Positions 9,722 to 18,227 are shown, counted from the stretch's first letter. The stretch: DNA of 64,000 bases from Flammeovirgaceae bacterium SG7u.111 (GCA_034044135.1 CP139021.1:1689635-1753634), one strand, 5' to 3'. The notes: generated from the sequence alone by a model not told the origin. Numbers and translations are program-made.

Positions 9722-10381
9722 TCAAATATTAGTTACATCGTAAAAATCATCTACAACAATTTTATATTTCTCCAATACTTTTTGCAGTGAATTGTATCTA
9801 CTTTCCATTTCTTCAAGAGGTAAATGTCGTTTGCCTTCAGCTTCTCTTTGTGCAACTCTAGGAATTAGCTGTTGAGGCGTTCCGCCTAAATAATACATTT
9901 TAATACGATAGTTATTTTCTTGAAAAAGTTCTATAATTTCCAAGTGCCTTGCATTTGAAGCTCCGTTATCAAAAAGAACTGATAAGTTTTTTTCAAATGC
10001 TTTAACAAGTATTTCGTAGCCTAAAATCCGTGCAGGAATTTCCCATCGTTTGAACGCATTTACTATATCCTTTTTCTTTTCTTCCTGATAGAAAGAAATT
10101 TTTTCCATTACATCATCAAAACCAAGGTAAAGAATTTCTTCACGAACAAGCTTTTTAAGCAAGACATTTTCACAATATGTAGACTTTCCACTTCCTGGAA
10201 GTCCCGCCATATGAATCAGCAGTTTGTCCTGTTGTGGAACAACTGAATTTAACATATTATCCTTCAACAATTGAAATTCTTCTATTACCTCCTTTTCGTC
10301 CACTTCGTTTGGTAACGTTGTCACAATATTATCAAAGGATAAGCTATTTATGTCTGTTATTAGCTGTTCTAAATTTTTCAT
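9722..10381 (-). CDS. zeta-toxin-like P-loop kinase, last gene of the TIR operon
   Basis: Small kinase of 219 residues in the zeta toxin/AAA_33 group. Walker A is GLPGSGKS at residues 60-67. An Asp pair in YLGFDDV follows the first beta strand, and the C-terminal helix has RVAQREAEGKRHLPLEEM, resembling the lid and substrate helices of zeta-like kinases that phosphorylate small molecules such as UDP-GlcNAc. About 50 N-terminal residues precede the P-loop. The start codon overlaps the stop of the TIR-STAND gene (ATGA, 10378-10381), so the two are translationally coupled. No obvious epsilon-type antitoxin is encoded nearby. It could be a toxin, a resistance enzyme or an RNA/nucleotide kinase. 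Confidence 0.75.
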   Translation of the reverse strand: MKNLEQLITDINSLSFDNIVTTLPNEVDEKEVIEEFQLLKDNMLNSVVPQQDKLLIHMAGLPGSGKSTYCENVLLKKLVREEILYLGFDDVMEKISFYQEEKKKDIVNAFKRWEIPARILGYEILVKAFEKNLSVLFDNGASNARHLEIIELFQENNYRIKMYYLGGTPQQLIPRVAQREAEGKRHLPLEEMESRYNSLQKVLEKYKIVVDDFYDVTNI

Positions 10382-13224
10382 TTTGTATTTATTTTATCTT
10401 CAACTCTCTTTTTTGATTTCCTTGTGTTTTTTAGTTTATGATGCTCCGATGGCAGCATTTTTTCTCTAATTTTTAGAGTCTCATCATAAAAAAGCAATGC
10501 TTTTTCATTGTTTTCTATATACTCATAAAACTCGGCTGCAGATTGATAAGCCCTTGCTACATTTTTTGTAATAAAGTCATTGTCATATGTTTCATCCCTT
10601 TCCTCCTTGATTTTTTCACATAAGCTAAGGGCTTTTTCATGATACGTGCTACTCTCACCTTTATAATTATCATTACCATAATATTCATAAAGAGATTTAT
10701 ACACATGTCCAAGCGAGGTGTAATTTCTCAATAGATATTTTTTATCTTCTTTTACATAATATTTTTCTCCCAACGCTAAACTTTCATTGATAGCTTCCAA
10801 TGCTAATTGTAAATCTTCTTCTATTTGTTTCTCAATATCTTGGCTTTTGTCCTTACTATTAAGTGCTTTAATATTTTCATTTGCCCTCAATCGTCTTGTA
10901 TCCCCAATGCTATCATAGGCATTTATTATATATTCTTCAACTCCCATTGGGGAAGTCATTCCCTCAACTTCAATAAGATTTATTTTCCGACCATTAGAAA
11001 TTGAATAAGATTTTTGGGAAACACTAATATCCTTTATTTGCTGTAATCTTCTGAAACTTTCAATAGATTTTTCAAAAAATTGAATAGCTTTTTCAGAATT
11101 TTCACCTTTTCTTTTAGCCTTGAAAATAAGTCCAAAGTTGTAATGTTCAAGTGATTGTTGGAATAAGTTTGTTCCAAATCTTGATTTGGCTTTTACCGCT
11201 TCTTCCTCATACCTTAAAGCAATATCGTATTCTGATTTAGTGGATTCTCCTAGTAATTGATAAAAGAAGCTAAACACTTCATTTGCTTCAATATAGAGTT
11301 TATAGTTTTCATTTTCTTCTAAATTATCTTTACAATATTCGATTACTTCATCTAAATAGTATTTGATAAGCTTCTCTTGATACCTGCCTGAAAGATGAAT
11401 TGAAGCTAAAGCAACTACTATTTTAAGTTGCATCACCTCGTAAATATGCTCAAAGATATTAAGCTCTAAAAAAGCCTGTGCTAAGTCTAAAAAAATCTCT
11501 CTATCATAAATATCTTCTGGTTTGCTTAGTAAAGCAACATACATCCTTTGCAATTGAGGGTTGAAATCTGATATTTTGAAACCTTCTTTTTCAGGGGCTA
11601 TAGCAATATTGTCTCTCAGTAGACCTCCAATTAAATCATGTATCGTGTAACGGCCACCATAGTTTTCAATCCAACCATCCTCAGCTAAAGAGTGTATGGC
11701 ATTTGCGATTTTATTATTGTTATGGTGAGATTGTTCTCCATATAAAAATTGAATATCCTGAAAGGAGAAGTTCTTAACAGAAAATAAAGCAGAAGTAAAT
11801 AGTAGTTCTCTCTTTATTCCTATAATGGTGCTATCTAATTGGTATAATTCATTTAAGACATTTCTTACATATTCTTCTTTTCCTTCAAATGCAACGATGT
11901 TTTCATTCATCCCAAACAACCCTCTTTCATCTAATTTTCTATTTATATATCTAGGGCCTACTCTGTTGGCTAGACCTGCGGCAATAATAATAAGTTTTGT
12001 ATTGCTATATACCTTATTTATAATACTTTCGATTTCGGTTTTGTCTTTTTGAAATTTCAATCGTAGAGAATGACCCTTTCGAAGTGAAGGAGCATGTTCT
12101 TTAAAAAGTCTAAATGCGTACTTTTTCTCTAGTTTATCTACTTCAAGTGTGTTTTTAAATGCCCAATAGCGTTCGTCTAATTTTCTTGAAGTAACAATAA
12201 GCCTGAATTTACCTTTTTTGAGCGATTCAATTCTACTAATAAATTGCTCTAAAGTGATTGATACTTTTGGTGTGATATTATCTAATACAATTAAGTTAAA
12301 CCCTTCTTGCTCTTCTAAATATTCAAAAAATTCATCTCTAAACTTTTCTTCATTCAATGTAGAAGGAGGCTTGCTAAACTTGGTAAATTGTTTGATTATT
12401 TCAATAGTATCATCTTCATAATCAATCCAAGAGATGGTATCATAAGATGCTTTGTGTAAGTCAATGTATTTTTTAGCCAACATGGTTTTGCCAAACCCTC
12501 CTAAACCATGTAATAAAAATCGAATGCAATTTGTGTCAGAATGTATCTGTAATGTTTTATGTAGTTTTTCGAGTTTTGGTACTCTATCAACGAATTCTTT
12601 TAATTTATTCTCATCAACTTTTGGTATAGTTGTTAATGGTTTGGCTTCTTTTCGTATTTGCTTTTCTACTTGCTTGATAAGCTCTTTAAAATCATCTTCT
12701 ATTAGTATTTGTGGGTCAGTCCAAACTTTGCCAGAAATTTTTGCTAATGGGATATGTACTTTTTCTTTGATAAAACTAAGGTCACTATATTTTTCTTCAA
12801 ATGCAGCTTTTTGAGAAAATGATAACGGTGCTAATTTTTTATCTAAACTGCCAAACTTTTTTTCCCAGTAGCTAATTAATTCTAGCCTACCATTTTCTGA
12901 ATAAATTATCTCTTTGGCATCTTTTAGCACAATTGGGAAAATTCTTTTATCAAAATCATGTCCCCAGTCATACGCTTTGGCTAATCCAAACATGTACTTT
13001 TGTGATTCTAGATACTTTTTTTCGATAATGATAATTAAGGCATCTGAGCTACCAACTCTAATAATAAAATCACGAAGAGGTTCACTGTCTTTCAGGTCTT
13101 GTTTAATATTGTAACCTTCTTTTTGGAAAGCTCTATCAAGTAAATCAAAAATCCTTTCACTCTCTGGACTTTGATTGTCCTCATGTTTACTAAAATATAA
13201 TACATGAATTTTTGAAGAATCCAT
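10378..13224 (-). CDS. TIR-STAND NTPase with C-terminal TPR repeats
   Basis: Protein of 948 residues with three parts. Residues 5-105 form a TIR-like domain. Residues about 205-480 form a STAND/NB-ARC NTPase with Walker A GLGGFGKT (240-247), Walker B FNLIVLDN (Asp315) and sensor-like RLIVTSRK (341-348). The rest, ending at about residue 945, is helical and TPR-like (QSLEHYNFGLIFKAK, LGHVYKSLYEYY, NNEKALLFYDETLKIREK). The layout matches bacterial innate-immune receptors, in which TPRs sense, NTPase oligomerises and TIR acts. The position equivalent to the TIR catalytic Glu is Gly80 (YMFGLAKA), and box 1 is degenerate (IHVLYFSK), so NADase activity is doubtful. The next upstream gene encodes a TIR with the Glu. 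It starts 44 nt after that gene and overlaps the kinase by 4 nt. Confidence 0.85.
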   Translation of the reverse strand: MDSSKIHVLYFSKHEDNQSPESERIFDLLDRAFQKEGYNIKQDLKDSEPLRDFIIRVGSSDALIIIIEKKYLESQKYMFGLAKAYDWGHDFDKRIFPIVLKDAKEIIYSENGRLELISYWEKKFGSLDKKLAPLSFSQKAAFEEKYSDLSFIKEKVHIPLAKISGKVWTDPQILIEDDFKELIKQVEKQIRKEAKPLTTIPKVDENKLKEFVDRVPKLEKLHKTLQIHSDTNCIRFLLHGLGGFGKTMLAKKYIDLHKASYDTISWIDYEDDTIEIIKQFTKFSKPPSTLNEEKFRDEFFEYLEEQEGFNLIVLDNITPKVSITLEQFISRIESLKKGKFRLIVTSRKLDERYWAFKNTLEVDKLEKKYAFRLFKEHAPSLRKGHSLRLKFQKDKTEIESIINKVYSNTKLIIIAAGLANRVGPRYINRKLDERGLFGMNENIVAFEGKEEYVRNVLNELYQLDSTIIGIKRELLFTSALFSVKNFSFQDIQFLYGEQSHHNNNKIANAIHSLAEDGWIENYGGRYTIHDLIGGLLRDNIAIAPEKEGFKISDFNPQLQRMYVALLSKPEDIYDREIFLDLAQAFLELNIFEHIYEVMQLKIVVALASIHLSGRYQEKLIKYYLDEVIEYCKDNLEENENYKLYIEANEVFSFFYQLLGESTKSEYDIALRYEEEAVKAKSRFGTNLFQQSLEHYNFGLIFKAKRKGENSEKAIQFFEKSIESFRRLQQIKDISVSQKSYSISNGRKINLIEVEGMTSPMGVEEYIINAYDSIGDTRRLRANENIKALNSKDKSQDIEKQIEEDLQLALEAINESLALGEKYYVKEDKKYLLRNYTSLGHVYKSLYEYYGNDNYKGESSTYHEKALSLCEKIKEERDETYDNDFITKNVARAYQSAAEFYEYIENNEKALLFYDETLKIREKMLPSEHHKLKNTRKSKKRVEDKINTK

Positions 13225-13268
13225 TCTATAAAAAACTTAATGATTAAATGACCTAATTACATTTTTGC

Positions 13269-13847
13269 CTATCGACTTTTGGATAAAACTTGATTTATAA
13301 TTTCCTCAAATTTTTCTTCCATTAGTTTTTGTGCATCAGAATTTCTTGTCATACCAGAAATTTTTGCTAATGGGATATGTGCTTTTTCTTTGATAAAACT
13401 AAGGTCACTATATTCTTCTTCAAATGCAGCTTTTTGAGAAAATGATAACGATGCTAATTTTTTATCTAGATCATCAAACATTTTTTCCCATTCCTTAATT
13501 AATGCTATTCTCGCATCTGTTGAATAAACTATATCTTCGACATCATCTAAAACTATTGGGAAAATCCTCTTTGAAAAGTCATGCCCCCAATCATATGCTT
13601 TGGCAAGTTCATACATGCAAAATCTTGATTTTAAGTATTTTCTGCTAATGATGGCAATTAAAGCATCTGCACTTCCTATATCGTTCATAAAGTCACGAAT
13701 GATATCTCTATATTTCATATGGGTTTTATCGCGCCTCACCTCATGACCTTTCTTTTTAAAGGCTTCGCACAGTTTATCAACAATTACTTCACGGCTAACC
13801 CCTTTTTCTTTTTTATCTCCCCAAGCGTATGATACATAAATTTTCAT
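13269..13847 (-). CDS. small TIR-domain protein with intact catalytic Glu
   Basis: Stand-alone TIR protein of 192 residues. Box 1 reads IYVSYAWGD, a BB-loop-like segment lies around residues 38-50, and RFCMYELAKA carries Glu80 at the position of the NADase catalytic Glu in TIR enzymes. The segment from YELAKAYDWGHDF to HIPLAKISG closely matches the N-terminus of the neighbouring TIR-STAND protein, which has Gly in place of Glu80. A 115-nt block at 13354-13468 is nearly identical to 12731-12845. The C-terminus is a short helix of unknown role. Likely function is NAD+ cleavage or nucleotide signalling on activation by the STAND partner; this is inference. It follows the sulfotransferase by 24 nt. 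Confidence 0.85.
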   Translation of the reverse strand: MKIYVSYAWGDKKEKGVSREVIVDKLCEAFKKKGHEVRRDKTHMKYRDIIRDFMNDIGSADALIAIISRKYLKSRFCMYELAKAYDWGHDFSKRIFPIVLDDVEDIVYSTDARIALIKEWEKMFDDLDKKLASLSFSQKAAFEEEYSDLSFIKEKAHIPLAKISGMTRNSDAQKLMEEKFEEIINQVLSKSR

Positions 13848-13871
13848 GATATTATTTTTTATTAGGCTTTA

Positions 13872-14492
13872 CTATTTTGTAGAGATATAATCAAATAGAG
13901 TTATATCTTTTTCGTAAATTTTCTCTATTAACCTTTTTTCTTGTTTTTTAAGGTATAAATTATAGTCAGTGCTTCTTATAGATTTGTTTTCTTGTGGAAT
14001 AATATTGGGAGTCTCTATTCCTATTTTGGTGAAAATCACATGAATTTCTTTTGTAAAATTTTCAAAATTTGCTACGTAGTCAATCAATAATTTTTTTTGG
14101 GAAGAATCACAAATCATCTCATATTGAGGTGCTAAATGCCTATTTAAATCATCTATCTCATAGTTTCCATTTTCGATAAACTGAAGCATTTCATAAATAG
14201 TGTTGAATTGAATTCTGTTGGGCCGTGATTTTCGCCAAAAAAACTCTGATACTACCCTATCCCAAGGGTTTCTGACAAAAGCAAATTTGAAGTACTCATT
14301 AAATTTATTTACCCCTAATGCTTTCTGGATTTCAGTAACATTCAAATGCATTTTTCTTCTTCCAATATTTATTGTATTGTCTTTAGGTAAAGCATCTCGG
14401 TTATGTTGAGCATCAGGAAGAATCTTATACAAGGACTTTCCACCTGTTTTAGGAATATGAATATATATATATTTATGAGTATGAGAAATCAT
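13872..14492 (-). CDS. PAPS-dependent sulfotransferase-family protein
   Basis: Sulfotransferase of the carbohydrate (HS 2-O/chondroitin-like, Sulfotransfer_2) group, 206 residues, somewhat short for the family. The 5'-phosphosulfate loop is HIPKTGGKS (residues 12-20) and the 3'-phosphate motif is FAFVRNPWDRVVS (70-82). Both PAPS-binding elements are therefore intact. No signal peptide or membrane segment is seen, so it would act in the cytoplasm, on glycans, lipids or small molecules; the acceptor is unknown. It is the first gene of the minus-strand run leading into the TIR genes with only 24 nt spacing, so co-transcription is likely. Whether it belongs to the TIR system or merely sits upstream is open. 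Confidence 0.8.
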   Translation of the reverse strand: MISHTHKYIYIHIPKTGGKSLYKILPDAQHNRDALPKDNTINIGRRKMHLNVTEIQKALGVNKFNEYFKFAFVRNPWDRVVSEFFWRKSRPNRIQFNTIYEMLQFIENGNYEIDDLNRHLAPQYEMICDSSQKKLLIDYVANFENFTKEIHVIFTKIGIETPNIIPQENKSIRSTDYNLYLKKQEKRLIEKIYEKDITLFDYISTK

Positions 14493-14774
14493 AGCAAGAA
14501 AAAACGAGACTTAAATTGTATTTAAAATAACACTTACAGAATTAATGATTTTCATGTTTTTACTTCTCCGAGCAATCTTTACGATCCAGACAAGGGCTGT
14601 TCTACCTTGTTTTTTGTTTGATTAAGCTACTTTTCAAACTTTTTTTGATGTATATGAAATTCTGTTGCCTATACGCAAATCACATAGATAAATCGAATTA
14701 GTTTTGGATTCCGCAAGAGTCAACATATTCAAAGATTAATTCTTGTGCCTACAAAAAATGGCTTAACAAAAGTA

Positions 14775-15092
14775 TCAATCCAGGCTAATAGAAAGAAGGT
14801 GTTTTGACATACTACATTTTGATATTATAATGCTACCTAAAGGGGTAGCCCTATAATCTTTTATAGCTTTCAGTGTTTTTTTTGCTGCCCAAGCTTGTTC
14901 TGTATGAACTGAAGATGATCTATATTCAGTTAAGGATAAATAAAACTCTGTATCGGTTCCAATATAATTTTTTATAAACTGCAATGAGGTTATATAGAAT
15001 GATTGACATAAATAACTACTCCATTGATTTGTTTCTTTCGGTAAGATTTGTTCTAAATTGTCAATTTTGCTTATAAGTTCTTTGGGATTCAT
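14775..15092 (-). CDS. uncharacterised 105-residue helical protein
   Basis: Not assigned to a named family. The protein begins MNPKELISKIDNLEQIL and is mainly helical. FIKNYIGTDTEFYLSL followed by a LKAIKDY helix resembles an N-terminal helical module I recall at the front of some larger bacterial conflict-type proteins, where a catalytic or HEPN-like part normally follows; that part is missing here. It may therefore be a truncated remnant. It is AT-rich like the adjoining TIR operon but lies 282 nt upstream of the sulfotransferase, so it is probably a separate transcript. Confidence 0.5.
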   Translation of the reverse strand: MNPKELISKIDNLEQILPKETNQWSSYLCQSFYITSLQFIKNYIGTDTEFYLSLTEYRSSSVHTEQAWAAKKTLKAIKDYRATPLGSIIISKCSMSKHLLSISLD

Positions 15093-15207
15093 TATGTAAC
15101 ATTTCGTTAATAGTACCCAAAATACTAACTTACTGTTGGAAATACTACACTTTAACTTGTTTTTGGTATTTATAAACCAGTGTTTTTTACCTTGAAACTA
15201 TGCCCCA

Positions 15208-16101
15208 TCACTTCCAATCCAAGTAGTTCCGCCAGTTGTGTTGCTCTTTGAAGCCCAGTACTTCTCGAATTTTTCGGTTGGAGAACAGTGCTTCGTGTTC
15301 TTCCAGTTCGCGGGTAATGGGTACGCCGGGGTAGAACTGTTCAATCAGTTTTTTGGTAGGAATCACCGCCCCGTTATGGTCGTTCCCTGCATTGAACACT
15401 TGGTAACCAAGTCCGTCCTTCTGCAAACATAAATCGACGACCTGCCCCAAGTCACGCGCATCGATGTAGCAGAATGCATTCCTGCGGCGCACTTCAGGGT
15501 GTTTGAAATAATGAGGGAACAGTTCCGCATATTCGTGCGGCTCAATCACGTTTCCTATACGAAGGGCATACACATCGAAGCCAGACCTGCGCTGGAAGGT
15601 GCGTGCTGTTTTCTCATTTACTACCTTTGACAGTCCATAGCTATCCATCGGGTCAACGTCATAGTCCTCCTCCAAGGGCAATGATTTCGGGTCGGTTTTG
15701 CCATCCGAAAAACACATGCCGTAGGTAGTCTCCGAGGAGGCAATAATGATTTTCTTTATACCAAGCTTTACCGCTGCTTCAATCACATTATACGTCCCCA
15801 TGGTGTTGACCCGAAAGGTTTCATTGTCAGGTTTGATCAAGATGCGGGGCACGGCGGCAAAATGCACCACTGCATCAAATGTTGGAACACCATTTCCTGC
15901 GTCCAGTTCATCCAGCCCGGCATATGAGCTCATGGCGTTGAACATCTGCCCAGAATCCGTGATATCTGCCGTTAAGTTATCCACCACTGGGTGATCCAAA
16001 GGCGTCAGGTCTACATTCATCACCCTATGTCCTTGGTCGAGTAAGTAGGGAATCACATGCTTTCCAGCTTTTCCAGATCCTCCTGTAAAAAATATCCGCA
16101 T
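15208..16101 (-). CDS. NAD-dependent epimerase/dehydratase (extended SDR)
   Basis: Extended short-chain dehydrogenase of 297 residues, with nucleotide-binding motif TGGSGKAG at residues 6-13, Asp31 for NAD ribose, and active-site Tyr155-x3-Lys159 in YGLSKVVNE, with Ser122-Ser123 upstream (ASSETTYG). These are the features of UDP-sugar epimerases and related reductases acting on nucleotide sugars in the cytoplasm. The exact substrate cannot be named. Base composition is higher in GC than the TIR island to its left, marking the island boundary near 15.2 kb. It appears to be a single-gene unit preceded by a long gene-free region. Confidence 0.88.
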   Translation of the reverse strand: MRIFFTGGSGKAGKHVIPYLLDQGHRVMNVDLTPLDHPVVDNLTADITDSGQMFNAMSSYAGLDELDAGNGVPTFDAVVHFAAVPRILIKPDNETFRVNTMGTYNVIEAAVKLGIKKIIIASSETTYGMCFSDGKTDPKSLPLEEDYDVDPMDSYGLSKVVNEKTARTFQRRSGFDVYALRIGNVIEPHEYAELFPHYFKHPEVRRRNAFCYIDARDLGQVVDLCLQKDGLGYQVFNAGNDHNGAVIPTKKLIEQFYPGVPITRELEEHEALFSNRKIREVLGFKEQHNWRNYLDWK

Positions 16102-16730
16102 CTTCGTTATGTGTTTCGGTTAATAGTAATGAAGTTGTTTAAAGATAATTCTTCACGCTACAAATGGCTTGTTTTATCTTATATTTCGTTGCTTTTTTTG
16201 CAAATAAAGCTGCTCCACAGCGGAGTATGCAGGAAGGTTTTAATGTAGACTTGGCTTAACTAATTTGAACTTAACTGTTAACTTAGTACATGACAAAAAA
16301 TACCCGTTGCCTGTGGGTCATAGACAACATTGTGAATCATCTAGTTTGGGATTGTTTTTTTACGGTCTGTGCGCCACAGACTGTGGGAGAGACATCCCTA
16401 GCGGCCTCTTGAGTAACTATGTAGAGGTTTCGAGAAAAGAACCCTGTGAAGGGTTCCACTATTGTAGAAATGGATATTTAAACAAAGCCAATCCTGTTAA
16501 GGGTTACAGAAACCTAACTATTAGCCAAAAGCCTGCAACATCCTGCTGAAATGCGGGACAGGCTCTACGGCGTTGTTTTGATTTTAGATTGCCAAACTAC
16601 AATAATGAAACCCTTACTTTAAACAACTTCATAGTCTATTGTCCATTTACAAAATTATTGCCTATCAAAACTTGGTTTTTAGCTAATTATACTACAGGAT
16701 AGTACATGTCTATTTATTGTCTCAGCTCTT

Positions 16731-16868
16731 TCAAAAATAGTCCAATGTAAGTAATTGCTTAATTTCGAAACGGAATTCCTCCATTTTGGGCAAGTGTTTA
16801 TCAATACTCTGTTGTGAGTCCGATAAAATCTTACGCATTCGGGCGGTTTTCTGCTTATGGTGCTTCAT
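16731..16868 (-). pseudogene. possible gene remnant, 45 codons
   Basis: A minus-strand frame encoding MKHHKQKTARMRKILSDSQQ and on to LLTLDYF. It is protein-like (amphipathic, charged). The frame stays open upstream of the Met for about 25 more codons (ALLPHYLGDKLLILYALQEP) with no start codon. It may be the 3' remnant of a lost gene now partly overlaid by the 21-bp array. The family is not recognised. Confidence 0.25.
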
Positions 16869-16874
16869 AGGTTC

Positions 16875-17147
16875 TTGCAATGCGTATAAAATTAGCAGTT
16901 TGTCCCCTAAATAGTGCGGCAGTAGGGCTGTGACAAACGGCGTTGTTTATAATATTAGCGGCGCATGCTCCATTTCATGCGGCGCACGTGTCAAATCATT
17001 CTGCTTATTACATGATCAGTACGGCGCAGCCTCTAAATCGTGCGGCGGTCGCACCATTTCATCCCACAATCGCTCCAAGTCATGCGGTGATGTAATAAAT
17101 CCATGCGGACAGTGCACTATTTTATCCCGCTTTGTTTATAAAATTAG
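16875..17147. repeat. 21-bp degenerate tandem array A (13 units)
   Basis: Thirteen consecutive units keep an exact 21-nt period with no indels from 16875 to 17147. Typical units begin CGGCG and end ATTTCATG or AAATCATG. Unit sequences diverge widely while the length does not. Because 21 is a multiple of three, one plus-strand frame stays open across it and gives a heptapeptide-periodic translation (GACSISC, GARVKSF, GGRTISS). I see no ribosome-binding site or protein-like composition, so I treat it as non-coding. The period equals two turns of B-DNA. Confidence 0.75.
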
Positions 17148-17351
17148 CATCTATCCTTCCAGCCCATGTTACTAGTGCAATAATCCTAGTTGACAACGCT
17201 ATAAATGCTACCTATATCCTTCCATTTGCCAAAAATTATGCGCCAAGCAGTGTTGAGAGGGTAAAAGTGAGTAATGTAAGAAATTGGGAAGGTGAGGTAG
17301 TTTTGATGTTAGGCCGTCCCGCTCGCTTTAAGCAAACGGAACGGTTAAATA

Positions 17352-18191
17352 CTACTTATTGCAAACGGTAAATAACACATTGTCAGCATTCCACTTTCCT
17401 TCGGGGAGAATATCCTCCCTAAAGTGGACACCTGTAAACCCTTGTGCTTTTAGGAATTCGACCACATCTTTTTTGGAAAAGAAATGTGTCCAAAAGCGGT
17501 AGGTGCTCATTGCCCCATTTTGGTCAGTGATGTGGTGTTGGTACAATACCACTTTTTCTTTTTCATAAAGATGAGATTCTGAAAGGGCAAGATATGGGGT
17601 GCTTTTCCAAAAGCCAGTGTCCACAGCTTCCCAAGACTTGGGCGTAACCATAGTTTCTAGCTCTTTGTCTTGCAACACATCGAAGATAAACAATCCTCCT
17701 TTTTTGAGAGAACGATAGATTTTACCTAGCAATAGGTCTCGCTCTTGTGGAGGTAACACTCCAAGGTCGGTATAGATAAGTACTACCAAGTCGAATGCAT
17801 TATCTTCAAGCGCTAGCTCTAGGTAATTGGCATTGAGGTAGGTAATGTCCAAGTCTTGCTTTTTGGCAGCTTCTTTTGCATACTCGATGGAGATTTGGGA
17901 AATATCCAAGCCTGTGACACGATGTCCTTTTTGGGCAAAGAGTTCTGCATAAAGTCCAGGTCCGCAGCCCAAGTCAAGTATGTTGAGAGGGGATGAGGAT
18001 TGTTGAACCTTTAAAATCCAATTTGCCGTCTGAAGGATGGTAGCTTTTTTTCTGCTTGCTAAGTCCAATTCAGGGTTTAAGTGGACTTGAAGCAATTGCT
18101 TTGAAATATGTGGGTCTGTCCACATAAATGCACTGCCTTTTTCATATATAGCAGGCTTTGCAGACCCTTTTATGATGTCTGAAATATTCAC
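17352..18191 (-). CDS. class I SAM-dependent methyltransferase
   Basis: Rossmann-fold methyltransferase. The SAM-binding motif I is LDLGCGPGLYAELFA, preceded by a helical cap and followed by GLDISQISIEYA (motif II acid), LNANYLEL and FDLVVLIYTDLGVL, with a LKKGGLFIFDV strand. This is a complete methyltransferase core with a C-terminal beta extension. I chose the GTG at 18191 (279 residues). A second GTG 36 nt upstream would give 291 residues; neither has an ATG and only the inner one has a purine-rich stretch just upstream. The substrate is unknown. It is monocistronic and divergent from the first PadR gene. Confidence 0.8.
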   Translation of the reverse strand: MNISDIIKGSAKPAIYEKGSAFMWTDPHISKQLLQVHLNPELDLASRKKATILQTANWILKVQQSSSPLNILDLGCGPGLYAELFAQKGHRVTGLDISQISIEYAKEAAKKQDLDITYLNANYLELALEDNAFDLVVLIYTDLGVLPPQERDLLLGKIYRSLKKGGLFIFDVLQDKELETMVTPKSWEAVDTGFWKSTPYLALSESHLYEKEKVVLYQHHITDQNGAMSTYRFWTHFFSKKDVVEFLKAQGFTGVHFREDILPEGKWNADNVLFTVCNK

Positions 18192-18227
18192 GATGTACTT
18201 TCTTAAGTGATTAAAATTTAGATACAC

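Larger units (their letters stand above)
16102..17351. other. 1.25-kb gene-free region
   Basis: Between the epimerase and the methyltransferase, both on minus. It holds a 21-bp tandem array (16875-17147) and a 45-codon minus-strand frame at 16731-16868. There is also a stretch near 16430-16520 with two related motifs (CCCTGTGAAGGGTT and TCCTGTTAAGGGTT) that looks like a dispersed non-coding repeat. No convincing complete gene was found on either strand. Confidence 0.6.

Noticed and set aside
16875-17147. CRISPR-like array
   Set aside because: Contiguous degenerate 21-nt units without constant repeats and variable spacers, and no cas genes. The same applies to 38352-38614.
16930-17175. 81-codon plus-strand frame with heptad-periodic translation
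   Set aside because: Explained by the 21-bp array; no start context and an atypical Cys/Ser-rich composition.
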